Part shown: one piece after another, positions 11,609-22,748 of the stretch
How positions within the stretch are numbered: position 1 is the first letter of the stretch
Layout of the letters: the number at the start of each line of letters is the position of its first letter
Assembly: GCA_946902985.2 (NCBI GenBank)
Contig: OX336388.2
Location: 1,391,236,223-1,391,300,222 of the forward strand
DNA length: 64,000 bases
Source: Meconema thalassinum
Lineage: Eukaryota; Arthropoda; Insecta; Orthoptera; Tettigoniidae
Direction of reading: 5' to 3'
The notes under the pieces: model-generated
Database searches by the model: none
What the model saw: only the letters and a program-made list of their open reading frames with translations
Told to the model about the DNA's origin: nothing
Translations under genes and position numbers: made by a program

Positions 11609-13289
11609 ATATGCTTTAATGTTCCATGTTTCACACGGTCAAATGCTTTTTCATAGTCAATTAAACAAGCATAACATCCACAGACATATATATGCTTCTT
11701 TGTGCCAAAACCTGCATCCCCAATAATGCCTCTCTGGTGCCAAAACCACTACGGAATCCAAACTGAGTATCTCCTACGTATGCTTCACGTTTGGTGTATA
11801 TCCTGGCATGTATTACCTTGAGGAAGATTTTGAGGACATGGCTCATTAAGCTTATGATTCTATAATCCCCATGAGTTTTTGCTGCAGTTTTCTTTGGAAT
11901 GGGAATGACTGTTGATGTCAACCAGTAAGAAGGGATAGTTCCACTTGTATACACTTGTTGGAATAGCTTTTTTAGGATATCCAGAGATTTGGTCTTCTTT
12001 AAGAATTTTCAATATTTCTCCAGGTATACCATCAGCTTCTAGTGCCTTTCCAATTTGCAATTTTGTAGTGCATGTTCCACTTCTCGATGGGTTATTAAAG
12101 GGTCCATCAGCTGTATCACATACATAAGGACAGGGTCCTCTATCATCATGAAATAGATCAACAGTCTTTCCAGCTGTTAAGTTTGTCTTGAAGGTCAATC
12201 ATGATTTTCCCGTGACTATTATATAAGAGTCCGTTAGTCCTAGTATATAATCCTGCAGCTTCTTTAACCTTTTAATGCATGTTAAAAGTGTCATGTTTAG
12301 CTTCAAATTTTCGATTTCCTTACACTGGTTACCTAACCATTCAGCTTTTGTCCTTCTAACCATCTTGCGGATTTCAGTTTGCAATTCTTTATACCTTTGC
12401 AAATTCTTGTTCTTTATCAGTCTCCGTTAGTCCATCAGATTAAGGATATCATCAGTCATCCAGGCATTTTTTCTCATTCGGTTTTAGGTGATGATTTCCT
12501 GTATCTATTACAGTTGTTTTGAACATATTCCAACTGGATTCAATATACCTGGGTACCTCAAATTGTTCATGTAGCTGTTCATTCATTTCCTTCAGTACTT
12601 TGCTCTTGATGTTTAGATCTTGTAATTCTGTAGTATCCAGTTTCTGACTGATATTTGTTTTCTTGATCCTTTTTAATATTAATTTAACTGAAGGGACCAA
12701 TGGGTTGTGATCTGAAAAATACATTAGCACCAGGTTAAGTTTTCACTGCCTTTATGCAATTCCTAAATCTCTGTTTAACGAGGATATAATCGATCTGATT
12801 CCTCAAAAGTCTCAATTCACTGTCAGCATTTGATTTTCCATGTGTATAATCTCCTTGCTGGTAACTTATAGAAGGTATTTGTTGCAACAAAGCTCTCCTG
12901 TTGACAACTGAATCAACCTATCACCACGATCATTTCTTGCACCGAATCCATGATTGCCAATTAGATCATCACACACTCCTTTTCCCACCTTTGCATTGAA
13001 ATCTCCCATTATTATTGTTATTTCAGAGCCTTTTGTTGTTCGTAAGGCTTCATCAATGTCTCCTTAAAACTTCTCAATATCATCACTTCCATCGCACGTG
13101 GGAGTATATACTTGGATGATATTTATTTCGAAAGGTTTCGAGTTAAATTTGACCAACAAAACTCTGTCTGAGATTGGAATAAATACCTTAATTGCATTAT
13201 TTTCTCGCTGACTCAATATAATGGCAACTCCATTTAGATGATTTGGTTCATTATTTCCTGAATAATAAACAAATTTATCTTTGATTCTG

Positions 13290-13620
13290 TAGCCTCCGTG
13301 GCTTAGGCGGCAGCACGCCGGCCTCTCACCACTGGGTCCGTGGTTCAAATCCCAGTCACTCCATGTGAGATCTGTGCTTGACAAAACGGAGGCAGACAGG
13401 TTTTTCTCCGGGTACTCCGGTTTTCCCTGTCAAAATTTCATTCCAGCAACACTCTCCCCTATCATTTCATTTCATCTGTCATTCATTTAATCATTGCCCC
13501 AGAGGAGTGCGTCAGGCCTCGGCAGCCGGCACAGTTCATATCCTCGCCGCTAGATGGGGGCTTCATTCATTCCATTCCTGACCCGGTCGGAGACTGGAAG
13601 CAGGCTGTGGATTTTCATTC
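13290..13620 (+). mobile_element. tRNA-derived SINE, 331 bp
   Basis: It is flanked by a perfect 13-bp TSD, atctttgattctg (13277-13289 and 13621-13633), and removal restores the LINE endonuclease frame. It starts with a tRNA-like head: an A-box-like tggcttaggcggcagcacgc and a B box ggttcaaatccc around 13,333-13,344. A body rich in ttttctccgggtactccg follows, then cattcattcc-type sequence, with a short ttttcattc tail. The Pol III boxes are in place but this is a SINE copy, not a tRNA gene. Confidence 0.87.
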
Positions 13621-13681
13621 ATCTTTGATTCTGCAACTTCCAGAACCAGGCCACCCCATTTCACTTATTTCTACGATGTTA

Positions 13682-13951
13682 TAATAATAATAATAGAATA
13701 TCGTATGGTATCGGGTGCCGGGTGCAAGCTTGATTATTTGACACCCAGAGGTTAGCTTGCATGTCGAATTTTGTTGTTCCTTGAAGCACTATGAAAGTCA
13801 AGGAGGTTAGATATCTAAGCTCCTTAACACTATAGCGCTTTCTAGTTGAGCCGCCTTTCAAAAATCACTTACCATGGCCAGGAGCGAACCTTCAAGCTTG
13901 GGATTAGTAATCCGACACGATAACCACTCACCCACCGTGGCAACCTCCTCG
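13682..13951 (-). mobile_element. tRNA-derived SINE with (TTA)n tail, 270 bp
   Basis: Read on the minus strand it begins CGAGGAGGTTGCCACGGTGG, with an A-box-like tgggtgagtggttatcgtg, a B-box-like aaggttcgctcc, and ends in (TTA)n at 13,682-13,697. A 7-bp TSD, gatgtta, lies at 13675-13681 and 13952-13958. Excision reconnects the LINE codons for ERLNINIVEIS. It is a different family from the SINE at 13290. Confidence 0.8.
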
Positions 13952-14280
13952 GATGTTAATGTTGAGTCTTTCCATTTCTCTAATGGTGTTATGTATTTTT
14001 CCTCCTTCTTCTCACATTCTAAGTGCATATCCTCATTCTTAGCACCTCCTGGCCATTGAAGGCCTACCGGAAGGACTCCTTCTCCACTGTAGGTGCTGTT
14101 GAGTTCTTCACTCATAACCGAGAGCTGGACCTCCAGACTTATGACCCCTGGAAAGAGGGTGTCCCAGCATTGTGAAGCGCCCAGGAGTTGGGCTACCTGA
14201 TGGTCCGCGGGTTCTATTGGAGGGTATTTGAACCAACTCTACTGATGCTGTAGATCCCCCCTAGGGGTTTCAGGTTTCCC

Positions 14281-14490
14281 CGAGGGCCTATCCGTACTTC
14301 ACTATCCTTATTGTTAACTCTCACTACCTCATCACCCAGTGCCTAATAAAATCTGTCTACTTCCTCCTGATCTGCCCCTTCACATGGAGCGTACACTGAA
14401 ATAATCCCGACCCGATTTCCTGACATTTCCTAATCTATCCACATTAACCGTTCATTGCCGTACCTCTCAGAAACTATGGTAGGCTCTAAG
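14281..14490 (-). pseudogene. LINE endonuclease fragment (second LINE)
   Basis: A minus-strand frame gives RVGIISVYAPCEGADQEEVD preceded by NERLMWID, a typical AP-endonuclease core of a LINE. It ends at EVRIG, where a GDFN motif would follow; instead the 5' leader of the RTE-like LINE starts. It seems that the RTE-like LINE inserted into this older LINE. One stop is seen. Only about 70 codons remain. Confidence 0.65.
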
Positions 14491-15001
14491 GTTTTCTTAT
14501 ATAGGCTACTGTACATGTTTCCATTGATTTAGCCTTGACTTGAGTGTTCTTTTGTTTCTTTATGCCTCCATAAAGACAGGTTTCTTCACTAATCCTGGTA
14601 ATCAATTCATCATAAAAAATAAAAAAATACTGTAGCTCCATATTGTTATCAAAACTAGAAGGAAGAACTGGACCAAGACTTCCACCTAAGAAGGGAACAC
14701 CATGACTAGGCCCTGGATCCATGCCGTTGTTACTCTCACACTCATCACTTTCATTTATTTTGCTCTCAGTGTCAGAAATACTAACATCAGATATGCGACC
14801 ATCACTTACATCCAGTCTATAGCCTTTTCTGATACATTATGCACACATCAACATGTAAATACCGTACCACAAATCTGGCAACTCTCATATTACCTTGATA
14901 CATTTGATAGAGTAATATTCTTGGCATATTCTACAGCGGCTATACAAGCAGTGGTTTCAAACAATTAGCCCCAGACTACAACAACATTAAGGAATATAAG
15001 A
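14491..15001. other. No gene seen
   Basis: About 510 bp with only short ORFs on both strands and no motif I recognise. Probably the decayed flank of one of the adjoining LINE relics. Confidence 0.5.
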
Positions 15002-15341
15002 TGAGCCTTCAGACATCTTAACAGCTCTCAAGCAGATCATCCTAGTCCAGTGGGTCCCCTCCTACGTTGGGCTGGAAGGAAACAAGACTGCCGACTTGTT
15101 GACAAAGAAGGGAGCTAAGGTACATAGCAACAAGACAATACAATCTGATGCCACTGAAAGTATCATCAATAGAAAAGTTGTGAACATAAATTGTATGGAA
15201 GCCAGACAACAACTCATAGTAAAAGGTAAATGGGAAAGGATCAAGGATGAGTGGACTGCCAAGGGGGCGAAGACCAGAAGAGAAGCAGTAGCAAATTTCA
15301 GACTGTACATGAGCAACGATTATTTGGCAGTGCTGTTTTAG
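15002..15341 (+). pseudogene. C-terminal RNase H fragment of a LINE
   Basis: The + frame gives ALKQIILVQWVPSYVGLEGN followed by KTADLLTKKGA, which matches the end of the RNase H domain in jockey/I-type LINEs (usual motif WVPSHxGxxGNExAD). The usual catalytic-region His is Tyr here (PSYVG for PSHVG) and GNE is GNK. A C-terminal tail containing REAVANFRLYMSNDYLAVLF ends in a stop at 15339-15341. The reading frame is open for about 110 codons, but with no start and no upstream RT. Confidence 0.68.
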
Positions 15342-15578
15342 TTTTTGTTACAACTATACTAATGTACCTGTTATTCTCACCTTTTAGAATAAAACCTGTT
15401 TTCGTACAGTGTGAAATAAATTCTGTTTCTGCTATACTTTTGGGAATAGTGAGTTTTTTGGAAAATCAGGCAACAAAATTATGTAAAGCCAATAAAAACT
15501 AATCACATTATACAAAATTCTATTATTGCTGTACAAAATATCCAAGAAATATGTGCATATTGCCCGGAATTTAAGGAA

Positions 15579-15666
15579 ATCCCCTTAATAGTTGCAGCGA
15601 TATTGAATTTTTTGTGGAGTCTATTCTCGCTAGTGTAGGAAACCCCTTGAACCCGACAGTGGTCGC
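15579..15666. repeat. 88-bp repeat, copy 1
   Basis: Identical over 88 bp to 17148-17235. Starts atccccttaatagttgcagc and ends cccgacagtggtcgc. The flanks differ completely. See the finding. Confidence 0.9.
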
Positions 15667-15989
15667 TGGATGAGATTTTCACTCACCTTCGTAATTTCAA
15701 GCTTTATACACAAATGATTATTTTGAAAGGGATGGTAATACGTTTATTTGCTTTCGTGAAGTATCTAATAGATATTTACATAAAAAGATACTTTAATTTT
15801 GCCAGACCAATATGAATAATTAAATGTTTTAAATCAGAGCACTCTAAATATGGCATCTAAATATATTTTCTGGAGGACGCTCGCATTTATTAAGCATACA
15901 TACTGTACAAAATGGAGGTTTATAAGGGAAAGCAACCTGATGGTTCTTACTCTGTTGTGAACAAGCCTGCAGAGGTTGTCAAACGACTA

Positions 15990-16315
15990 TACTCTGATTT
16001 ATCAATAATGAATGGTGACAGCTGTCAAAACTAGCATGTGGGGAAATGCTGCGTTGCCACTGAGGCAGACGATGACTCATAACATTCCAAGAGGTTTACT
16101 GGGGAAGTTACCCCCCTGCCTGGCGGTCTAATGACCGTGACGAGTGAAGGCGCAGTAGAACACTGAGTCCAACCCTGTGCTCACTGCTGTGACTGCATAC
16201 ATTGCAACACTGCTCTCTGTTGTCATGGAAACCGTTACCCCTCTCGTCTCCACTCCTCACCTCACCCTTCAAGCGGATGACAGCTTTCACCGTTCATCTT
16301 TTGTAAATCAGAGTA
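15990..16315. mobile_element. TA-flanked MITE (Tc1/mariner-like), 326 bp
   Basis: The left end tactctgatttatcaataat and the right end ...ttgtaaatcagagta are imperfect inverted repeats of about 40 bp, both running into gacagct. TA lies outside both ends (15988-15989, 16316-16317), fitting a TA target duplication. No ORF inside is credible. Confidence 0.72.
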
Positions 16316-16600
16316 TAGCACATCCTATTGAGAATACTTGAAGGAACTTCACTGTGTGGTACGGATCAGTCAATGTAAGACTTCCTTTTTCAGACAGAAC
16401 TTGAAGATAGGCTTCAAGTTGAGAAAAGTTGAACTTGAAGAGTAAAAAAAGGGAACAACGGTTTTGGGTGAGACATTAGGAAGAACAAGTTGCTGATAAT
16501 AGTAATAGTCAATTTAACATTAAGTCTCAACACCAGAGAATAACAAAGAATTAGAATCTTATATGTAGATTAAGGCTTTCACGGCCCGGAATACTATTAA

Positions 16601-17346
16601 CCCTTACCCCTCGTCAGTCGGGCGAGCCCCGACATAACAAATTCCCCGTTCCAGTCGTGTGTCGGGCGAGCCTCGACATCATAATTGTTCTACACTGCAT
16701 GAATTATTTTTCATTTGCGTTTGGTGTACAAAATTTCAAGCTTCAATATTCAATTGGCGTTTAGTGTCTTAGATTTACCAACAATTTTTATTGGCGCTAA
16801 TACCTTAACACTCGTATGTGATGTGGAATGCCATAATGGAATATATATATGATCTTTTGCGATTCCTACGCTAAGCTTTTAACTCTCGAAGACCGAACAT
16901 TACTGCCTACTGGCCATGGGTACGTATTGCAATGCGCAAGTATACTTGCACGACCGTAGGTCGGTAATGTCTTTGAGGTTGAGCCAAAGGTACTCCAGAA
17001 GCCTGTGGTAACTGCATGGGGAGGGCCCACGGAAAATAAACGGTGGTTGGTACGCGTGGATGTTGACGGGGTGGAAGGAGTACCTTTGGTTGTCGGGCTA
17101 TTTTGTCGTATGTTATGTTTAAAAAAAAACACAAAAAAAAACAAGGCATCCCCTTAATAGTTGCAGCGATATTGAATTTTTTGTGGAGTCTATTCTCGCT
17201 AGTGTAGGAAACCCCTTGAACCCGACAGTGGTCGCACAATTGAATGGACGTTGATGGTTTGCAGTAAAACTTACTACACTATGCAGTAAAGGGTTAAATA
17301 CGAGCTGTAGGGAGAGCCAAGAGAATTTTAAATCGAGGGGTAAGGG
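16601..17346. mobile_element. TTAA-flanked MITE (piggyBac-like), 746 bp
   Basis: TTAA at 16597-16600 is followed by cccttacccctcg; the right end reads cgaggggtaaggg then TTAA at 17347-17350. A TTAA target with CCCTTA-type ends indicates the piggyBac superfamily. The left subterminal region has two copies of a gtcgggcgagcc motif. Minus-strand ORFs near 16866-17239 are not similar to piggyBac transposase. The second copy of the 88-bp repeat (17148-17235) lies inside. Confidence 0.75.
17148..17235. repeat. 88-bp repeat, copy 2 (inside the piggyBac-like MITE)
   Basis: Perfect copy of 15579-15666. Preceded by an A-rich stretch (aaaaaaaaacacaaaaaaaaac) at 17121-17142. Confidence 0.9.
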
Positions 17347-17350
17347 TTAA

Positions 17351-18281
17351 AATTATTCATGCTTCTGGGATATTGCCGTGTGAAAATAAAATTTAAAATT
17401 CTAGAAGTTTCGAGAGGAACCTTGCCTCATTTTTCAATAGAAATAAAACAATGTGGTCAAAGAATGTGTGTCAATGAGCTTACAAAAAAAAACTAGAGAA
17501 ATTCCTCTGTTCGTCACCAGATAGCAGCCAAAAACTACTGTATGGACCTTGGTAGAAAAAACACGCAATATTATTTAGAATGGCGGAAAGAGTAGTAAGG
17601 AAGGAGAAGGAAAAGGGGGTGGGGGGGGGGGGAAATTGAGACTTCTTGAAGAATGCGGATGTCCAAATAAGGGGAAAGGGGGGAGGGATGGATATATAGA
17701 AATGGAAACAAAAGTGGAAGAGTGTATCTGTATGGGCTCAATACAAATTACAAATTTGTTTCACCAAATAGGAAAATTCTTTCCTCAAATTATGCAATGC
17801 TGTAACCGTATCACTTTGTAGACTTCTCTTCTGAGCGGTAATTTATTTTGACAAAAACTATGAAACTGCCCTCTGTTTACTTTATAGTCCAATTGACTGA
17901 TCCCAATATTTTGATAACATTTTACCAAAATTGTCATCTTTAAGTCCTGTCTCCTGTGGGCACAAAATTTGGGATACACTGTGCATCACACCCAGTCAAT
18001 AAAAGCATATCAGAATATGCTCTGAAGTTGTTAGCCAATGGGAAGTTATTATCAAGTTTGTGATCATTGCCTGCTTTCATTCTATTGATTTGATTTTTAA
18101 TCTTGGGTCATTTAACTTTTTAAATTGACAGTTTATTATATGCATAACCCTCAGTATGTTTACCTGAACTTGGTTAATTCAAAATTGTGAATAATTTGAA
18201 TTTGACATCCTTAAACACCCAATATAATCTTATCTAATTTGATTGTTTAGTTAGTCCCTCCAGCCATGAATGAACCATTTT
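17351..18281. other. No gene seen
   Basis: Unique-looking AT-rich sequence with a short G homopolymer tract at about 17,617-17,632. Sequence on both sides of the 746-bp MITE (ctttcacggcc before, gatattgccgtgtgaaa after) looks like one older repeat that the MITE split. Confidence 0.45.
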
Positions 18282-18706
18282 TAGCCTATTTTCATTTATG
18301 AAAAAATAGGCTTATGAGATCACCTTATGTCCGTGTGTGTGTCCCCCTATAATAACTTATAAACGGCTGGAACGATTTCAATGAAACTCGGTAAGGTTGT
18401 AGCACTATTTTGGCTGACCCCGACCCTGCCCATTACATTTTATTACATCTCACCAATCCAACATGGCGACTGTGCGAAATATTTCACCGGCATTCTATAT
18501 CTCCAAAACTATTACTGATATCGCCCTGAAATTTTGTATGGTGATAAAAGGGTACTGATAGAAGTTGATCTATGAGACCTTAAAAAACCTGATAACTACA
18601 AAACGAACATGGCGGCCAAGCGAAGTTGAAACTTTTAAATAAACCTTTATCGCGATTTAACCATTTTAAAGGCAATTAAATGTAATGACCATAGGACAAT
18701 TAGTTT

Positions 18707-19219
18707 GGTTGGTTGGTTCCTTAGTTTAGGGGCTGCGACAACGCGGTCATGTAGCCCCGTGTACTTTGGGTGTGTGTAGAATTTGTCTGATAACCGGTGT
18801 TAATTGTGATGGCTGTATTAGTGTGTGTTATCTGTGATTTAGGTAGAAGGACTGCAGATGATTAATTTTTTCAAGTAATTTCTACTTTTGCTACCAAATG
18901 CTACCATCCACGACACCTAGCTTTGGACGTCGCTACTAAATGCCATTGCAGTCAGCACCTGGCGGCGAACGTTTGAACTAATATAGCATTAACAAACTAC
19001 CCTGCAAATTTAAGCTTCCACAATTGTAGTTAGTGGAAGGTTCTTTTTCATGCCGTAAATCTATGACGTGGGACCGCTGGCTTTACTTCCCCTCGGAAGG
19101 AAGGCATACTGAGGGATTTTTGACGCTCTTAAAACATCCGACGACTTCGGCTGGGTTTGAACTTGCAATCTTGGGCATAGAAGCTCAGCATGCTACCAAC
19201 TACGCCACCGAAGCCGCTT
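18707..19219 (-). mobile_element. tRNA-derived SINE, 513 bp, with (AACC)n tail
   Basis: A 12-bp TSD, gacaattagttt, is at 18695-18706 and 19220-19231. Read on the minus strand the head is tRNA-like: an A-box-like tggcgtagttggtagcatgc and a B-box-like gcaagttcaaacccagc near 19,150-19,170. The 3' end carries a short stem (ggggctacatg...cagcccc) and ends in ggttggttggtt on the + strand. Removing it restores the LINE codons RTISLMSH. Confidence 0.85.
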
Positions 19220-19909
19220 GACAATTAGTTTAATGAGTCACATGATGAAAATATTTTTGAATCATCCATCAAAGAATACATAGTAAACTAGAACAAGATA
19301 TAGATGTAACTCAGTTTGGTTTCAGGAATGCCCTGGGAACACGAGAAGCATTATTTCCCTTTAATGTACTCGCACAAAGATGCCTGGAAATTAATCAGCC
19401 AATATATGTTTGCATACCTGCCAACTCTCCCGATTTAGGCGGGAGACTCCCGATTTCAGACCATTTCTCCCGCCCTCCCGCTTAACGTATTAAATCTCCC
19501 GATTTTTCAAAAACCCCACGCGTAATTTCAGATTTAATGTGTCGTCTATCGAACGGATCGACTTAACGTGTTTTGAAGTTATATCTCGATACCGTAGTTT
19601 CGCTCTGTATCGATAATCGACAACTGCGTACTAACTCCCACGTCGTGTCCTGCTGTTATAAAAAGTTGGCTTCGAATAAGTCTTCGTTTGAAATCGGCTT
19701 CGAATAAGTCTTCGTTTGAAATCGTCGAAGGTTAATTCAGAGCTTGTTCCTAGATGTGTTGCATAATGACCAGTGGGTGAGAGGTAGTTGTACGCTGCGG
19801 AATATTGTATCTGTTTCACACGTGAAATAATATGATTTGTGTATAACTTAGTTTGATGTTGTTGGCGTTAATATGCCGGTAGGTTATTGTGATTTTTTGA
19901 TCTGAGTGA

Positions 19910-20200
19910 TTGCGTCGGTTCCTCGGTAATATGGCGAAGAGATATGATGTGACATTTAAAAGTGTGTACAAAGATAACATTCCCAGGGTGTCTACCGGTA
20001 ACGGAAGTAACGAATTTTACAATTGGGTAACGAAAATTTTCCGAAGGCGGATTGAATCATTTAAACTCGCGCCTCTAGGCTCAGAGATTGCGATGGAGCG
20101 AGTTTCACGCAGGCGGCGCCGATTGCATAAGCTATATTTCCCCGAGCCCGACCTCCAGGAAATGCGTACTGAGGATACCCTGAGTGGTATGACTTTTTAG
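19910..20200 (+). CDS. Small basic ORF, possible first exon of the hAT-like transposase
   Basis: 96 codons; the translation has MAKRYDVTFKSVYKDNIPRV in its first third, which resembles the short basic leader that precedes the zinc finger in finger-bearing hAT-like proteins. The second half is Arg-rich (VSRRRRRLHKLYF). A donor-like gtgtct follows the leader region and an acceptor (ttacag) lies at 22,743-22,748 before the finger-coding segment, so the real protein may use only the leader. The DNA coding the second half resembles the ~80-bp repeats at 21.9-22.5 kb. Function is not established. Confidence 0.35.
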   Translation: MRRFLGNMAKRYDVTFKSVYKDNIPRVSTGNGSNEFYNWVTKIFRRRIESFKLAPLGSEIAMERVSRRRRRLHKLYFPEPDLQEMRTEDTLSGMTF

Positions 20201-20720
20201 TTTTGTGTGAAATATTTATGTGTTATATTAGGAAGCCTGACTTTTCGCGAGACGTTTATTCGCGAAAACTTCTGAAATTATTCAGAAACCTCGCATTTCT
20301 CACATTTATTTGGAGACTGTCAAATTGAAGTCCAAAAATAACGCTAAATAATTTAATGTCGCGATCTTGCGAAATGTTACCGTATTGAAAAAGATTCGAA
20401 ATACGTAGGCTGTAACTTATTTTAAAAATCTGTCTCGTAAATTTGCGACTTCCAGTATGGTTAATTCGAAATTCCGTTATATGTCGATTTTTCCTTCTAA
20501 CTTTGGTTCCATCGGATATAATCTATAATTTTCAAAAGAAAAAGAAAAATATATGTATTGTCCGTTGAGCCATTGTATATTTAAACACAAATTGTGCTAA
20601 ATGTTCCGGCATAACTCAACAAAATGACAGTGTTTCGCCCCGGTGTGCAATTGGGCTCTTCAGTTGGTTAAAGCACACCTCACCGGTTATTTCGGAAACT
20701 TGTATAACTTGTATAAATTT

Positions 20721-21445
20721 CTTCTTCTTCATTTCCCGTTTCCAGCTTCCTGGGTCGGGTTGTGAATCAAGGACCTCCAACGTTGCCTGTCTCTCCACCA
20801 CTCCTCTCCCCCTTTAAGTACATCTTCAGGTTTTCCTCCCTTCTTCTCCACGCACTCCCACACTGTATCTGCCCATCTCTTTCGGGGCCTTCCGCGCGGT
20901 CTCTTCCCCGAAACCTTTTCCAGAAAAGCTTTCTTTGGCACTCTCTCCTCTCCCATTCTCATCATATGTCCATACCACTTTAACTTGGTTGTTTCTATCC
21001 TGTCCTGCAGCTTCAAGATTCCTGTCCTCCTTCTTATCTCCTCGTTTCTGATTTTATCTCTTCTGGTCTTCCCTTCTATACCTCTTAGGAATTTCATCTC
21101 CGCTGCTTGTATTCTACTCTCCTCTCTTTTTGTAGTGGTCCATGCTCCAGCTGCATATGTTAGTACGGGTCCATAATAGGTTGAATATAATATCTGCTTA
21201 CATTTCTTTGGGACATCTTGGTTCCACAGAATACCCCTAACACTCTGGTAGAAGCTGTTCGCTTGTTGTATTCTCTTTCCAATTTCCTCAGTAATCTTTC
21301 CATCCTCTGTGATCACACTTCCCAAGTACTTGAAACTTTTCACCACTTCTAGAATTTTTCCGTTCACTTCTATCTTTCCTCTTCCCTCCTTACTTCCCCT
21401 TGACATTACCATTGTCTTGCTCTTCTCTGTGCTAACTTTCATCCC
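20721..21445 (-). pseudogene. 5'-truncated LINE, RT C-terminal part
   Basis: A 237-codon open frame (21442-20729) reads through KSFKYLGSVITEDGKITEEI, VLTYAAGAWTTTKREESRIQ, KWYGHMMRMGEERVPKKAF and a GKRPRGRPRKRW motif, the thumb/C-terminal region of an insect endonuclease-reverse transcriptase LINE. The RT catalytic core is absent (5' truncation). The 3' end has a gaagaagaag-type tail. An 8-bp TSD, ataaattt, is at 20713-20720 and 21446-21453. It lies antisense to the hAT-like element that it invaded. The remaining frame is intact, so this is a young insertion. Confidence 0.85.
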
Positions 21446-21569
21446 ATAAATTTGTGATTCGCATTTGAAAGAAAACGTGTCCTCTAGTCGTATTATTCGT
21501 GCAATCCTCTCCGAATAATTCTTAATATTTGATACCTACTTCGAACATTCATACTCAAGACGGCCGGCT

Positions 21570-22480
21570 GACCGCACGACTTGCCTGCGGGAATCTCGTC
21601 AAATGGACTGAGATCGACGTCAGTAGCGTAAAATCATAAAACCCGTCCCCTATCGTGAACTTGTGACCACGAGGTCTGCGGGAATCCCGTCAAAGATGAT
21701 TGGGCACCAATCACGAAACATTCCGAAACCTACTCGCTACTTTTCCCATGACCGTATACTTAAAAGCGTACGGGGAGCGAGAAGTGCATCTACCCACTTA
21801 GAAATGACAGCCTACGTAGCGTCGCGATACTAATTTCTCCTCGTGATCTACCCTGAACTGATGAGCTCCCAACCACAGCATAGGGACAGCGGGAATCACG
21901 GCGCCGGCCATACAACTTGTCCATAACTACTCGTGAATTTTAACCATGCCCAACCCTGAGCTTGTATCCACCATTCTGTCAGGACGAATAGACAATCGTT
22001 CAACGGCCGGGTGCGACGCGGTATGCATATTCTCACGAGGACAACTTGAATCTCGTAAAACGGCCGAGAGCGGCAGCGATTGCTATACATCGCGATATTT
22101 CTCCGCATTCAATGACGAGGACAACTGTATTCTTGTCAAACGGACAGCAAGTGGCGCCGATTGCATAATAATGCTATATTTCCTCGCGCCTGACCTCAAG
22201 GACAATGGAAATCTCGTCGAACGACTAAAAGTGACACCGATTATTAAATCGCGATATTTATCAGTGTTCTATCGCGAAAACAATTGGAATCTCGACAAAC
22301 GGGTGAGACCAGCGCCGATCGTGTAACATCTCGAAATTTCGCCGTACTTGACCGTGAAGACAGAATTCGGTTACAATCACTCGGTTAGAATTACGTAACG
22401 TCCCATAAATTTCTGCGTGATCTACCGCGGGGACAAAGGAAATCTCGCCACGGTCAAGAGCAGAGCAACCTCTTGGCAAT
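21570..22480. repeat. Strongly diverged ~80-bp tandem repeats
   Basis: Units recur about every 80 bp, with the shared phrases aatctcgtcaaacgg, ggcgccgattg and tcgcgatatttc, for example near 22,010, 22,070, 22,150, 22,230 and 22,311. More divergent copies begin with gcgggaatctcgtcaaa at ~21,588 and gcgggaatcccgtcaaa at ~21,677. No frame is open across them. Confidence 0.6.
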
Positions 22481-22748
22481 TATAAAAACGCCTTGTGCAC
22501 AAGACGACATATTAGCTGAAACAACTCATTTGATAATAAATATCTAGTATTTATTTATTATTTTTAAAATTTTTGTAACTCCCTAAGTGAATTGTATTTA
22601 CCGCTTTAAACACAGTTCATTGCTGTCTTTCTCCTCCGCGTGATGAGCCCATTTGCTTTCAGACCGCAGACGTATCTTGAATTCAAAGGTAACTAAAATT
22701 AACTAATAGTTAGCTAAAAAGTAACTAATTTTTACTTCATCCTTACAG

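Larger units (their letters stand above)
11609..14290 (-). pseudogene. RTE-like LINE, endonuclease and N-terminal reverse transcriptase
   Basis: Minus-strand reading. The endonuclease begins near 14,010 (IREMERLNINIVEISEMGW), split by a SINE, and continues through VAIILSQRENN, INIIQVYTPT and MGDFNAKVGKGVCDDL to SDHNPLVPSVKL near 12,720. A linker and the RT N-terminus follow (PIPKKTAAKTHGDYRIISLM; FGFRSGFGTREA; CLIDYEKAFDRVKHG). The frame stops at 11609 where the LTR element 1 inserted, so the catalytic FADD region is off the other side. Several stops and frameshifts make it dead. The sequence from ~14,015 to ~14,275 looks like its 5' untranslated region. The clade call (RTE-like) is from motif style only. 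Confidence 0.78.

Noticed and set aside
13290..13370. tRNA gene candidate (A and B boxes)
   Set aside because: The tRNA-like head lacks a proper cloverleaf and continues into a SINE body with a TSD around it. The same holds for 13,870-13,951 and 19,140-19,219 on the minus strand.
20762..21176. + strand ORFs with hydrophobic runs
   Set aside because: Antisense to the well-supported LINE RT frame 21442-20729.
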